Shown here: piece by piece, positions 10,415-22,469 of the stretch
Layout: each line of letters starts with the position of its first letter
Numbering within the stretch: position 1 is the stretch's first letter
Notes under the pieces: generated by a model
The model's input: only the letters and a program-made list of their open reading frames with translations
Database searches by the model: none
What the model was told of the DNA's origin: nothing
Translations under genes and position numbers: made by a program
Source of the DNA: Pisolithus tinctorius
Lineage: Eukaryota; Basidiomycota; Agaricomycetes; Boletales; Pisolithaceae
Assembly: GCA_024663395.1 (NCBI GenBank)
Contig: JANFAH010000004.1
Coordinates: 620,001-684,000, forward strand
Length of the DNA: 64,000 nt
Direction: 5' to 3'

Positions 10415-12307
10415 AGGCCAAGGCCAGAAAGGGGTCATGTACATAGGTGGGGGTGAATGCACCTACGTTGATCAGAACGGGTAGGTCTGTTGAAAAACCG
10501 AACGTATGGGCCTTCCATCGAGGAAGATGCTTCTAGGGCATCATGTCATGAACATCATGACAACTGCATTTGGATGTTTCGGCATCTCCCACACAGAAGC
10601 TAACACGGGGTCGACTTAAAAGGCCTTCACCTCAAGTTCGTGCCTCTCCTGCTAGACTCCGCATTCCCTTTTGCAGAATCCAATGAAACCGCCTTTTCTT
10701 TTGGAAAAGATCAAGCGCAATTTTGCTAGAGGTGCCACTACTTACGACAACAGTTCCTTTCATTTCCGACTGCATGATGTCCATTTGATAACTTCCAAGC
10801 TCTTTCGAAATGGGATACTGCGGCCTGTAATAGTTATAGCAGGCAACTGAACATTTCCCAAAAGAGTTGACTTAACCAAGGCATTCACCCGGATTACTTT
10901 GAAACCACGACGTGGATTGAGTTTCAGTGGGTTACATGGCTCCAGTCACCGTATGAATGGGGATAATATGGATAGAAGGTACAAACGAAGGCGCTGCGGA
11001 AAACGGATTACGGGGATGACCCTCCAAGGTGTTGTCGGTGGCGGCTCCACTGACACATAGCCTGGCTGTCAGAACATACGCTGCGGGGTCAGAAAGGATC
11101 GACTACAAAGATTCATCCACAGAGCACTGAGTGGAGCACATATTTCACCTCCTGGGGACCACTGGGCGTACATCTGCGGGAACAGAGCACACCATCATGC
11201 TTCCCTTACAAGAACAAAGGTGGATCAGCATTCGAAGATAGAGTAGGTCCTGGCACAGTCCTGTGCCGCTCACTCGCGGAGTTTGCAGCGTGGGGTCTCA
11301 TTACAGCTGCAGCTAGTGCAGGCCAATCGCCGCACTGCGGCACCACCCCATCTAGTCGACTACCTCGCTGGGCTCTTCCTAGAGTGCATACACAAGTACC
11401 TGGTTTCATGACCATACAGAAGATAGATCTCCTGCGTCGCTTCTCATCGGTTGCCCTGTCGGACATAAACGTGATCTGAGATCAGGGAAGCACCACACGA
11501 AGTACCCCAGGAATAACATGAACGTGCGGGGAAGCGAAATACCAAACCGTGGCACCCAATCAGTATATGGAAACTGGTGCATGGATTTTCCAATAGGTAA
11601 AATGATAAAGAGTTCGGGCAGGTGTCAATGGAAGCTGCGCAATTACAAACATTTGGTGGAGGGCATTGTTGTGAACTCCACCAAGCTGCGCACCGCTGTC
11701 ATCAGAGTTAGACAAAAAAGAGCGAACAAGCACATATTATTAGAGGAAAGAAGTAGTATAAGCAAGGTAGCATTCAGCAACGAGCTCCCAGACAACTCCG
11801 GCGTACCTCGTATGGCCAGGGCTGTGTTCTCATTGCCTCCCTGGGCCCTCGGCGTGCAATAATAGATTGCATGGTGTTTCATTCGAAGGAGAACCGAGAG
11901 AAGTGGGGTTTAATAAAACCCGACGAAGGAGTTGCCAGGGCTGAAATGACGAGGGATGGCGCAAGCTTAACACACGATGAGGCCAGAGGTTCTAATTCCA
12001 ACGTCACGTCAAATAACGGTAGTAGATGGGGTATCCGAGAGACTTACGACTCTCAATGCCTAGAACCCCCAAGTCTGTAGTTATGAGGAAGGTCACACCC
12101 AGTCATATCAGTGCGGCGCATTCGTTGGTGGACGGGACTTCACAACAACAGTGTCAGACCGGCCGTAAGACTTAATACACCTACACCTTCTGGCGGCGGC
12201 GGCGGGACAGAGTAACGAGCAATTTTATGGACGTTAGCAAGCGTTGAGGGTGGTGGTGTTGTCTTTTGTTGAGAAAAGCTTGTGCTGCACCACAGCTTCG
12301 CTAAGAT
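10415..12307. other. gene-free spacer, partly duplicated elsewhere
   Basis: No gene is recognised. About 11070-11300 recurs inverted at about 21600-21830 (shared ACAAAGATTCATCCAC and GTCAGAAAGGA). It occupies the same relative place upstream of copy D. About 11450-12000 recurs at 5990-6640. About 10520-10860 matches nothing I noticed. Open frames at 11206-11466 and 11518-11862 look incidental. Confidence 0.5.
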
Positions 12308-14533
12308 ATGTTGAGTGCCGTCGCAGCCCGCAAAGCCTCTGCAAGACAGGCGAACGAGCGACCTGCCCAGTCAACGCCCCATCCGGCGTCGGTTCAAGCA
12401 TTCAGAGAGTGGAGTCCTTCACGTCCCATTGAACTCGACTCAGAGCCCGAAGCACCCAGACCCGAACCAACCGTGATATCCAATTTTTTACCTGTTCTCG
12501 GCCAAAATACCTTCGCTGTCACTCATGATGATCTCTCTGCGATGGGGTTCCAGGGCGATGGAGGGATGATCTTGGTTCTAAATGCCAATGAATTCGTGGC
12601 GCTCCTCGGTGTCTACCTCCTCGCTGTGCTCCAAGGTAGTGCAAAACTATGCGGCGTCACGCTCGGTCCTTCGGCGACGCAACACCGAGTATTCGCGCCG
12701 AGGTCGTCGCCTATACCAGTGATCTCGTGGACTTCTAAGGAAGGCCACTTGAAAACGTCCCAGCGACTGTTACCATCCAATATTCACGCAAACCCAGACG
12801 CGACAGTCGTACTGATTCAGTACGCGAGTACAGGTGTGGAGGGCTTAGGTCGCATATGCAGAGTTTTTGAGAATGTCTTCAAACCACCTCGGGACGCCCC
12901 CGCAAGTGAGATTGGAATCCCCGAACTACGTCTCGTAGGTGATCAACTTGTCATGCTGATCCCACTCATCTATCCTCCAAGGTATCTCACAGCACAAAGG
13001 ATACTCTGCCTTTTATTCTCCCGCCCTCCTGGGAGGCTGGGCTCGCATATGTGGATCCTGCGTCTAATAGCAAGACAGACATTACTGTGACGCCACTCTG
13101 TGTGGTTAAAGGACCAAAGAAGTCTGGAAAAAGTACTTTCTCTCGCACTCTGCTAAATCGACTCTTGAATCGGTCAGCTACCATTTAATGTCCTTGTTTT
13201 GTTTCTCATCCTGATCAATATTCCCCGAAGCTATCGGCGCGTTGCATTCCTTGAGTGTGATGTTGGTCAATCTGAATTTACCCCTGGTGGCATGGTTGCT
13301 CTCACCATTATAGAGAGTCATGTTTTCGGTAGCGTCGCTCTCTCTGCTATCGAAGAATTTAGTTGAATACCCCGCTCAGGACCTCCCTTTACTCACCCAA
13401 GTTTACCCTACAGGGCGCAATACATTGGATCATCCACCCCTCGCGCAAATCCTTCTTATTATCTTTCTGCAATACAATCCCTTCTAGAGACATATAAACT
13501 AGAAGTGCACATCCCTGCACTCACTGACACTTCGTCATCTAGTGACGGTCGTGTCGAGGATGTCATCCCACTTGTAGTCAACACCATGGGCTGGACAAAG
13601 GGCCTCGGTGCCGACCTTAATGCACAGATTGAAGCACTAGCTGAGCCTTCCTACGTTTTCGAGATTGAAGGCTCGGAGGAATGGGGTTGGCCCGCCCGAT
13701 CAGCCGAGCTGGTTGGGGACAATGCTTTCCCGCTTTGCACCCCCACCAAGGATATTGTACGTGTACAACTGGAAGCTATACAGGCAGAGGCGACGAATAT
13801 GCATGTATACTCGGCCGCCGACCATCGAAATATCAACATCCTGTCTTACTTCCATGCAGCCTTTCCACCCTTCATTACAGAACAGCAGCCGTCTGCCTCG
13901 GTTCCTTTCTCTGCTGTACCGTCTCCAGTCGCTCTGCGCCAGGTCTTGGCCAAATGCTGGGATGCTACACTTCCACTATGTGCGCGGTATCCATTCGAAG
14001 TTTCTTGTCAGAGTGCATTTGACAGGGTGTACCTGGTGGGCTCCGGGTATGAGGACGTTATCCCTTCGGAATTGCCCGGTGTTCTCAATGGCGCAGTGGT
14101 AGGCCTTGTGGCGTACGATGAAAGCACGAAAGAGGCGGAGATAGAGCCAGTGGATCAAGGGGTTTCCTCGCTACCTTACTCTCCTGGTCAACCCCCACCC
14201 GATCCATCAACGTCGAATTGTCTTGGTCTCGCACTCATACGTGGGGTTTTCTCTTCCAGTGATCCATCGCCGACGCCTTCACATTCATCGTTGACACATC
14301 TTCATGTCCTTACTCCACTTCCACCATCCGTTCTGAGACACGCACGCGTACTAGTCAAAGGCGAGCTTGAACTACCAATATGGGGCATGCTCGACTTCAG
14401 AGAGGGTGAGGAGGGGGGTGTAGCGGGCGTAGAGAAAGATCAGGTACCTTACCTGCAATGGGGGAAGGGTGAGGGATTGGGAAGCCAGAGAAGGCGGGTG
14501 AGGAGGAACTTGATGCGCAAGGCACAGATGTAA
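12308..14533 (+). CDS. GRC3: GRC3/NOL9 polynucleotide 5'-hydroxyl kinase
   Basis: Four exons (12308-12934, 13000-13172, 13231-13328, 13380-14533) give 683 aa. GRC3 is the nuclear/nucleolar RNA 5'-kinase that works with the Las1 nuclease in removing ITS2 from pre-rRNA. A Ser/Pro-rich N terminus (to about residue 60) precedes a beta-rich domain (FAVTHDDL, VVLIQYASTGVEGL). Next come the Walker A GPKKSGKST (codons from 13111), FLECDVGQSEFTPGG with the second acidic motif, and GPPFTHPSLPYRAQYIGS. VNTMGWTKGLG and a conserved basic C-terminal RRRVRRNLMRKAQM follow. The first intron uses GTAGGT...AAAG; splicing there restores the frame into DTLPFILPPSWE. Length and motifs are complete, so the gene looks functional. 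Confidence 0.9.
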
Positions 14534-17500
14534 AAATCAGTGCATCAGTGTTTCCGAAGGTGGGAGATAATTTATCTGAAAAGTACAAGTATGTCAGAAT
14601 AAATCATTAGTCCCCGTTTTCCATCCAAAAGATTTGCAGAGAAACACATGGCTTCATAACGTTGGCGAGGAATTTCTACACCTACTAGTCGTCGTCGCGA
14701 GGAAGAGACACCCTTGTGTTCGGGTATTTGCCGGATTGCTTCTATCCTGCAGCTGTGACAACTGGAATTGGAACACAAACATCCAGTCCGAAAATGTCCG
14801 GGCTTGGGTTTACAATTAACCAGTCTTGGGGCACTCAGCTGGTTGCAAAATCTCACTACTCGAGCGAAGATGTAATCCCCATGGAACGTGCAGGTCCATC
14901 ATACGACGGCAGCTACTCAAACACTATGACCAAATCCATACTTCTCTGGTCCAGGTACGCTTGCCAGAGCTTTCGGTATTTCGTAGTGCATCTCTCTTCA
15001 TCTCCGTCCGCACGAAAGGCCTTTCCAACAGGGGCTAGTCGCGAAATACGGAGGATCTCACGAAGGTCCCTTGGAGAGTGCTGTTTAATCCGTCGAGCGG
15101 CTTGAGTGAGGGTCGGGTGCGGCTGGATGAAGAGGCTATGTGTAACGAACAACGTTAATAAAAAGAAACCCTGCTTACCCGATCCGGGAATACTATTCTG
15201 TGCCATTTACAGTACGTCTTTGGTGATATGGTGAATGTCGCATCCGCCCCTTGGGAGTTCACGTTCCTCCCCATTTCACGGTACACAGGGAGTAGACGGG
15301 GTATATAATATTCCACCAGCTGTGCACTGACACGCGAGCGCCTGTTTCTGGACCCTAACTCTATCTGCGCCTGGATTTGTGTGCCGCCGGAATAGAGTCT
15401 TTGCCTATACCGCTCCGCAAGCCGCCAGTATCGAGCTTCTGCATGGGACGTAGGGTACGCGTCAGACCCTGGACATTTCGAATGTCCACCATGCCATAGG
15501 ACAGGAAGCCGCACGGTAATACGGATGCGCAGACATGTCGCAGTGAGTGCACGCATAAGTGCCTGAAACAAAGTAGCCACTCGACACGGGGTAGGATCCA
15601 ACCTTGCAAGCCTCCTCCACCACGACAGCGCCAGATCGGTAGCAAAAGTCGGCGGGCCAGCACATACAAGGGGAACACTCGTAAAGAGCACGAACGCGGT
15701 AAGGATCGGTACAGGAGGATGAAGATGCACCAGACGCTGGAAAGTACGGCATGAGCACAGAATACACCACGATCTCCTGGCAACCACACGCACCTGGAGA
15801 TGGAGGTGAAACTTGCTTCCGACGAATGAATAGAGGGACATATCTAACTTCGCCCACCGGTAGGGTGAAGTAGAACAGGAAGCAGACGTGGGACGCTTAT
15901 CAGGCAACAGAAGCTCAGGAGGCCAAAACTAAGTGGGACGCCAGATTGACGACCGACTGCACGATAAGAAAGTTGAAGACGTCACCGAGCATCCGCAATC
16001 TTGACACATACCGTATATATGACGAGAACTGCCTCAGACTTGTGTTGGTCGTTGGGGGCATGGGGTTCGGTTCGGATCCAGAAAACTCGCTACAATGATG
16101 CGCTTGTGTTTCATATGGTCCTGAAGAAGAAATTGTCTTGGTCAAAAGCATCCAGACACGATGAAACAACGTGCTAGGGCCTGCTGGAGCTTGTTCATGC
16201 GAAGACGGGCGTGTCATACATTGTGCCATTGGAATACTCGGCCGTGTGCTTAAGGCGCTGGACGGCGTACCGCAAGGTTTGACGGTGGGACCTGCGTCTG
16301 GACTCGGGTGGTGGGGCAAATTCGATGACATTCCGCTCCGTCAGCGCTTCAGCCACTCAGTGAGTCTGCTCAATTCAACCACACCACTTCTTCAAGTGAC
16401 GAAATTCTCCACGAGCACATGCTGAAGACCATCGGGTTTTTACATTGACATTTCATATTATTGACGCAAATGTTCTGGAAGTGATGCCCCCAAGCCAATT
16501 TTGTTGTACAGTGACTCATTGCCGATTCCAGGACACAGCGGAATGCGCTTTGCATTTCCAGGATGGCGGGAACCCATGGTGAAAGCCGGCATTCGGAAGC
16601 CACTATTGACGGCGATTGGCCTCTGTTGGTTGTGGACGGCGGCGCATGATTGAATGTTTAGCAAACAGAAACTTGTTGGATGCATGAAATACAACTACAC
16701 GATGACAGGGCATGTCTCACGAAACCAGCGATGCGGGTTCGGCAAGGGCTAGTGCCAAGTCACCTCTGCGAAACTAAAACATCGAGAGTCTTCCCCTCCA
16801 CGGCTCTCTCGCCGGTAGTAACCCTAACGGAACCGACACCGGGAATCAGACAACCGTAACCAACAGGTGAACAAGTTTAATCACCGTTCACTTGTCAATC
16901 CGGCACAGGAACTTCAAGCAGTGCTTTCATGGTAGGTGCGGAAGTGATGCCGAATACTAGAGGCAAGTGTCTCAAAGAAGCTATGTGATAAGGAGGTTGT
17001 AAGTACTTACCGGCACAACGCCAATCGGGAATGAAAGGTGATAAAACACTTGAGAAACCGTATAAGGCTCATTTCGTGTCACCCTCAGATTCTGGGTATG
17101 TCGGATAGCGGATGCGACGATGATGTGGGGAGATGTGCCTAGTATAGGGGATGTCTCCTCCACACCTTCCCCCTTTTCAGAGGTAAATCCTACCAGAATT
17201 CGGACGCCAAGTGACTCACTTCAATGCTCAAACCCATAGAATTGCCGGCGTCAGCACTGGCATGACTGGCATAAGTTATGCCTACGTAGAGCATGATTCT
17301 CGTAGAGCTACAGGATAGGAAGCACCTACTGAAAATATCGCCCCTGACGACGATGCAGACATCCCAATGGACACCCCCGAACAAATCAAGTGCGTTAACA
17401 TACTATACATGTACTGATTCTCCCTGCATGTTCAGCAATCCACTACAACTTTCATTGCACGTTGCCTGCTATGTTCATTCATCGCAAGGTTACATATTAC

Positions 17501-17934
17501 CTTGGTCATTATATGTCACTATTACTCCATCACGCCCGGATATCCCTGCAACCTCGAGCATGGCCAACTTTTGCGCCTGCTGCCGTCCTTATCTGGTGCA
17601 AGTTTCTTCCGTATAGCGGTGCTGTATCCTGTTGGATACCCCGCCGCTCTCAGCTCTCTGGCATATCGAGTATTTCGGTCTGTAAACCAATCAAGGTGAT
17701 TTTATGTAGGAGGGCAGTGCGCACGCACTTCTGTCTAGATTGTGCACTATGTGCATACTGGCGGAGGATTTTCATGTCCGTCTCCACCACTTTTCACCTC
17801 TAAGGCAACCCCCTATTGCAATTGGGGTGCGACAAGCCCTCCCCTGTATACAAGGCAAATGGTATGCGTTATGAAGGTCCCTCGTCAAGTACTATCGGTT
17901 TCTTCCTTGCAGACGTATCTGATCATATCTGTTC
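14534..17934. other. long stretch without a recognised gene
   Basis: No protein of known family was recognised on either strand. The longest frame (minus, 15907-15155, 250 codons) is open without clear domains. An overlapping frame (minus, 15857-15462) is Cys-rich (CGCQEIVVYSVLMPYFPA, CSPCMCW). Part of it recurs on the plus strand at about 21105-21240 as CDCQEVVVYSVLMPYYPA. This duplicated segment is described among the findings. The remainder (16.0-17.9 kb) shows nothing I can support. Confidence 0.4.
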
Positions 17935-18072
17935 AAATAGGAAAACATAGGACCATCATCATCTTTGACTGTGAGCAGGCCATCGGTGTCGATCCCAGGA
18001 CCAATGATGTGCACAAGCGTGTCATTGCTATATCCCAGGACTTCCAGAGAGGATACACATTTGGTGTTTCGT
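17935..18072 (+). pseudogene. decayed inhibitor-family copy E (first exon only)
   Basis: Forty-six codons align without gaps to exon 1 of the other copies. They read SVQIGKHRTIII, then the diagnostic AIGVDPR, then an equivalent of the IKPVIV.P.DF segment. The start codon is ATA instead of ATG, and exons 2-4 are not recognisable downstream. A CTGTATACAAGG string about 90 bp upstream may be the old TATA region. The fit in length and in the AIGVDPR block makes chance unlikely, but the similarity is low. Confidence 0.5.
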
Positions 18073-18602
18073 TTTGTGGGGTACTTGTCGAACTAACGAG
18101 AATGTTACGTTTCTCCAAAGTTTACCGGTGCTTACTGATCTGCTGTGGACCCGTGTATATGCCAGCGTGGCGTGACCACGATTCGTAAAGGTGGTGCAAT
18201 CGGCGTTGGCCGTCTATTTGAAAGGGCGTGGAGGCTGTTAACTAGAAGTTATGCCATTGGAAGTCCAGAGAAGTGGAACATCTGCCAATGCACGTTCTTG
18301 ATCTTCGCCAAAAATACCAACTTAATTGGAATTTCGTACAAGGGAGTGCGGAACAGCGAGAGGAGCGCAATAATCCTGCAACTTTGCAAATGACATTGAT
18401 GATCCACGCGCTTATAGTTTTGGTAGAAATCCACGGTGAAGAAGCTCCTTTATGGTGTCTTGTCACCATGATCGTGATATTAGAATGTCATAGAAGTGTC
18501 TTCCTTATGGAAGGCCCGTATGCTCGGTTCCTCGACAAGGTTCACCAGTCCAATTTATTTGGGCACGTACACCCCCACATGTATGACCCCCTTCTGCCTA
18601 CC
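18073..18602. other. spacer; right end is the conserved upstream region of copy C
   Basis: No gene is seen. About 18505-18602 matches the upstream regions of copies B and D. The shared strings are GAAGGCCCGTATGCTCGGTT, ACAAGGTTCACCAG and TATGACCCCCTTCT. Confidence 0.5.
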
Positions 18603-18670
18603 ACCTCATACAAAAGCAGCTCGTACTCTGATTTCTATCATCAATAGGTTTCACTTGAAGCATCTTCAAC

Positions 18671-19252
18671 ATGTCTGTTGTTCCTGGTCTCTATAGGATC
18701 ACTACTCACCTCTCCCCTAACCCCGCCATTGGGGTTGACCCAAGAATTTTGTCTGCAATCAAGCCAGTAATTGTCGCACCTCCTGATTTTTCCCCTGAAG
18801 GCACAACAGTAAGTTAACATCTCCGTGTGTGGGTTTGAAGCTAATTATTCTGCAGTGGGAAGTAGTACAGGACGAAGATGGCCAGCTTTATCTTCTTCTT
18901 GTCCATAGTGCCAGGACTCGCCCAGAAGAGCAGAAAGTGTTTGCGTACTATGCACAACCGGGTGAGAGGTGGAAAATTGTCCACCACCCACTCCGCAGGG
19001 GGTATGCGTGAGTTAGCTGTCTTCATTCTCAAAGTGGCTGTGGTTTATTGACGATTCCTCGTAGCATCCTGAGCCCGGACGAATCGCTCGCTTGGTATCT
19101 TCCCAACTCCGAATACTTCACCCAGGTGCTCCAAACATGATACCTCGATAATTATGACCATACACTAACTTCTGTTTCAGGTCGAGCTCAAGCCCATGGG
19201 GATCCTGCCTGGCGAAGGATACTACTTCAATTTGGAGAGGTTGGTCGAGTAA
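18671..19252 (+). CDS. putative beta-trefoil protease inhibitor, copy C
   Basis: Four exons (18671-18808, 18856-19007, 19065-19125, 19181-19252) encode 140 aa. The protein begins MSVVPGLYRITTHLSPNPAIG. It continues with FSPEGTT, WEVVQDEDGQLYLLLV, KVFAYYAQPGERWKIVHH and LAWYLPNSEYFTQ, and ends ILPGEGYYFNLERLVE. Every splice site is GT-AG and the last intron has an ACTAAC branch site. No signal peptide is seen. A TATA-like CATACAAAAG lies about 65 bp upstream. With B and D it forms the intact core of the family. The inhibitor function is an inference, as for copy B. Confidence 0.68.
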
Positions 19253-19598
19253 ATGTGTCGGCCTAAGTCCAGGTTGAAATCTAGCTGTGATTGGTATGAC
19301 ATGTATTGACAAGATGTATTAGTTGTTTCGTGTCCATAAATAAGCTGCGAAATGAGTTGCGCTGAGTCCTGAACTTCTAGTGGGAGACCATCCTGATCCA
19401 CGTGATCCCAGTTAATGTCATAGTGTCTGGCTCATGGCAGGTAATTGGTAACTATGGTCAGGACAGTGGCCCAGGAAGTGAAACTCCAAGTTGCATAAGT
19501 AGCAAAACAGTCAAGGGTGGTATTAAATACTCAGAAATCGCTTTTGCTTAGTTTCTACAGGTTAACGATATGATGAGCGGTACTTTCATGCCTTTCGG
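19253..19598. other. 3' flank of copy C
   Basis: About 19310-19450 matches the 3' flank of copy A (minus strand, about 5060-4870). Nothing else is recognised up to the LINE insertion. Confidence 0.45.
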
Positions 19599-19607
19599 TG
19601 CTCTTGC

Positions 19608-19610
<3 letters not shown>
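19599..19610. repeat. target-site duplication of the LINE, left copy
   Basis: TGCTCTTGCAAC here recurs exactly at 20863-20874 on the other side of the LINE. Confidence 0.85.
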
Positions 19611-19639
<29 letters not shown>

Positions 19640-20862
19640 CTCATTTAAAGTGCGTGAGGGCTGGTTTGCCCTATGTTGCACTATTCTATCGTAAAGCGAC
19701 CTAACTAGGGCCCCCTGTGGCCCGCCTGAACCCCACAAGCGTGTGAATGCCCTGGTGGCAAAGCCTTCGGCTCCCCACCAGTCCGCCGTTCCCGCCGGCC
19801 GTTTTAGTCACACCGCCTTGAAGTGGGGACGGCTTATAACTTCTGCTAGCTCGCTTTTCTATTTACACTGGCCCGGCTGCCGTTAGGCTAGCTGATAACG
19901 AAATAAACGTGCTTTTCCATGTCCCGTTGTGTGTGAGTGAATATCTGGTGCGTTAGGTCGGTACTTTGGGACGGGGGTGAGTGGTCTGGGGGACATAGGC
20001 GCGTTGTTCAGCGTTCTACCGGATGACGTGTGTCGCGGTGGGGGAGCAATGGGATGTATGAGCGAGTGGTTTGGGTATGCGGTGCATGCGTTCGTGGACT
20101 ACTTTCCGTAGCGCGAATGGAGCGCTAGGGCTCTGTGGGAGCGCTTCCTTACGGTGCGCCTTCTTTTTTTTTTTTTTTTTTTTTTTGGCGGTCTTCGGCT
20201 CCGATTCGTCGTGATATCCGTGTGTATGCTGTAAACGTTTTGTGGCCGATATGTACTTGAACAAGTGGGTTTGGGCCACCTTGTTCGAGAGGAGGAATGC
20301 CATCGAGTTGGCATCCCTTCCTAGCGCGTTGCGGAGTATGTGACGCTCTCTGTCATATCTTGGACACTGGAAGATGTAGTGGTGTACGTTTTCTGGTCTG
20401 TCTTCACCGCACTGCAGGCAGTTTGGTGAGTCGCTTCGCTTGAAACGGTGGAGGTAGCTGTTTAGCGGGATGTGGCCTGTACGGAGTTGTATGTATGTTC
20501 CGGTCTGTTTCTTTGGTAGCAAGGCAGCTAGTTTTGTGAACGAGCTGCTGGGCAGTTGGGGGTCTATGGCGGTTATGCGGTGGTAGCGGGGGGAGCTTTT
20601 CCATTCCCTCGTCCAGAGGGTTTTTAGTCTTGCGGTATGGAGTTGTTTGAGAGCGGAGACGCTCTGAGGTAGTTGGTTTCTTAACGGGGGGGGTAGGTCC
20701 TTTAGTGGGCTGGAGGAGTCGGGTCTTGTCGCGGCTGTTTTTGCCTCTCTGTCTGCGCGCTCGTTCCCTTCCACTTCCATATGTCCCGCTATCCAGCGTA
20801 TCGTAACGTCTTTCCTTGTTAGTTCTTGCCTGTTGAGAGTTTTGCGTATGGAGGATCTGAAA
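19611..20862 (-). mobile_element. 5'-truncated LINE (RNase H-bearing non-LTR retrotransposon)
   Basis: The element runs on the minus strand and ends in a poly(A) tail (T run, plus strand, from 19611 to about 19639). The minus-strand frame from about 20862 to 20016 begins inside the RNase H domain with GHMEVEGNERADREAK. It continues through a leucine-rich segment to a CCHC-type finger CLQCGEDRPENVHHYIFQC. This is the C-terminal part of LINE ORF2 proteins. A run of A inside the frame codes a poly-Lys stretch (about 20163-20187). A 3' untranslated region of about 380 bp follows the stop. The exact 12-bp flanking duplication shows insertion by target-primed reverse transcription and that the 5' truncation happened at insertion. 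The RT and endonuclease domains are absent, so it is immobile. Confidence 0.92.
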
Positions 20863-20874
20863 TGCTCTTGCAAC
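20863..20874. repeat. target-site duplication of the LINE, right copy
   Basis: Exact second copy of TGCTCTTGCAAC. Coding-like frames that run across this border to 20945 are chance extensions into the target DNA. Confidence 0.85.
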
Positions 20875-22469
20875 TTGCCAACGCTGGCTCTGACAGTGAA
20901 TTTCATTGGACCTAAATACTTCCGGCTTTTCGGAATCCGTTGCACATATTAGACGAATCATACATTTAGCATCCACAACGTCTCTCTATACCAGAAAATG
21001 CCACCGGAGGTCGAACGAAGGTGAACTCACCCTAAAGATTTTACTCAAGAATGCCAGCGATCTTTCCCTTTGTCACCCTCCGACTGACGAGTGCCTGGGT
21101 TTACATCCAGCTGCAGATGCGTGTGATTGTCAGGAGGTCGTAGTCTATTCCGTGCTCATGCCGTACTATCCAGCTTTTCGTACATCTCCATTCCCCTGCG
21201 CCCATCCCTACCGCATTCATACTCCTTGTAAGCGTATGTTAGCCCACCAACCTTTGTCACGGGTCAGGCTTGCAAGGAGAGTTTAATCGGTGCTGACCGC
21301 ATCTGGGAGTTTCGCTTGTGCTCAAATCAATCAGCATTGGCGTAGGTTTCTAATTTCCGCCCTCGCATGTGTGAGATGCTCACTCACCTCACAGATAGTG
21401 GTTCCCGGAAATTACCTGTTCTCGGTGGGAAGTGTCGCAGGGGACTGACGAACTCTGTCTTCTGTATGGTTATGAAAGCAGTGAGTGCTTGTGTATGAGC
21501 TGAGTGCTCAGCGAGCTAATCAATCAGGTGAAGTAGTGCCGCAGTGCGGCGATAATGTAATGACGCCCCAAGCTACAAATGCTGCGAGGCGAGTAGTACA
21601 GGGGCTCCTTCGGGAACTGATTTACACCCAATTCACCTAGAACCTAGCCGTCTTTGTTCTTGTCAAAGTAAGCGTGATGGTGCGTTCTATCCTCGCAGGT
21701 GTACGCCTAGTAGTTCTAAGGGGTGTACGAACTCTGTCAGTTCGAATTCCTGGAAGGTGTGCTCGGCTTGGTGCTCCGTGGATGAATCTTTGTAGCGGGT
21801 CCTTTCTGACCAAGCAACATATTTTCTGGCGGTCTGGAAGAGTTGGAATCACCACAGAATGTTTCTCATTCTGGAGCCCTGGGGCGCTATCACGGTTACC
21901 CTCGTGACTTTGGCTCTCCGAAGCTATTAAAATAGTACGCCCACTTCTCTCAATCCGTTTCTCGCAGCAGGTTCCGTGCCTTCGTTTCCAATTGTGCGGC
22001 TGGCAGTCCAGAGAGCTGTCGTTGTAGTGGCACCCCTAGCAATGACTGGCGTGCTTAATTGGGATTTCGTCAAGTGGAGCAACAGGAACACCATAACCGG
22101 GTAAATCTGCAAATTTTATCGATGTCTACACCGCAACAAGTTTGGTAGCAGCCCACGGTGAAGGTTTTCTGTGTTGCACCCGCTGTTGCGCCTCTCGCCA
22201 GTTCTGCGCGGGAGATACCCAAACGTCTACATGTGGTATGCCGCATCTCGCAGCGCCCTGCGACACAAGGCACAGACCTTTCACGCTTCATAATAGGATG
22301 CCCAGGAAGTATCTTTAGTGGATTCCAGGCCCATGCGTCATACGTTCGGTTCTTCGACAAGGTTCACCAGAGCGGTACATACACCACACGTATGACCCCC
22401 TTCTCTCCATGGCCGCATATAAATACAGTTCGTACTCCTACTTCGGGCGTCACTTAAAGCATCTTTAAC
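20875..22469. other. gene-free stretch; upstream region of copy D
   Basis: About 21105-21240 (plus) resembles 15860-15700 (minus) at protein level. About 21600-21830 is the inverse of 11070-11300. About 22320-22460 holds the conserved upstream block of the inhibitor family, with TATA string CATATAAATACAGTTCGTAC at about 22405. No complete gene is recognised. Confidence 0.5.

Noticed and set aside
12976..12999. Frameshift in GRC3 before DTLPFILPP
   Set aside because: A 65-nt GT-AG intron (12935-12999) restores the conserved frame, so no mutation is needed.
15155..15907. 250-codon minus-strand open frame as a gene
   Set aside because: Low-complexity Arg/Ser/Leu composition without a domain. 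The overlapping Cys-rich frame, not this one, matches the duplicated segment at 21.1 kb.
20163..20187. Second T run as the tail of another LINE insertion
   Set aside because: On the minus strand it lies inside the ORF2 frame and codes Lys without breaking it, and no target duplication surrounds it.
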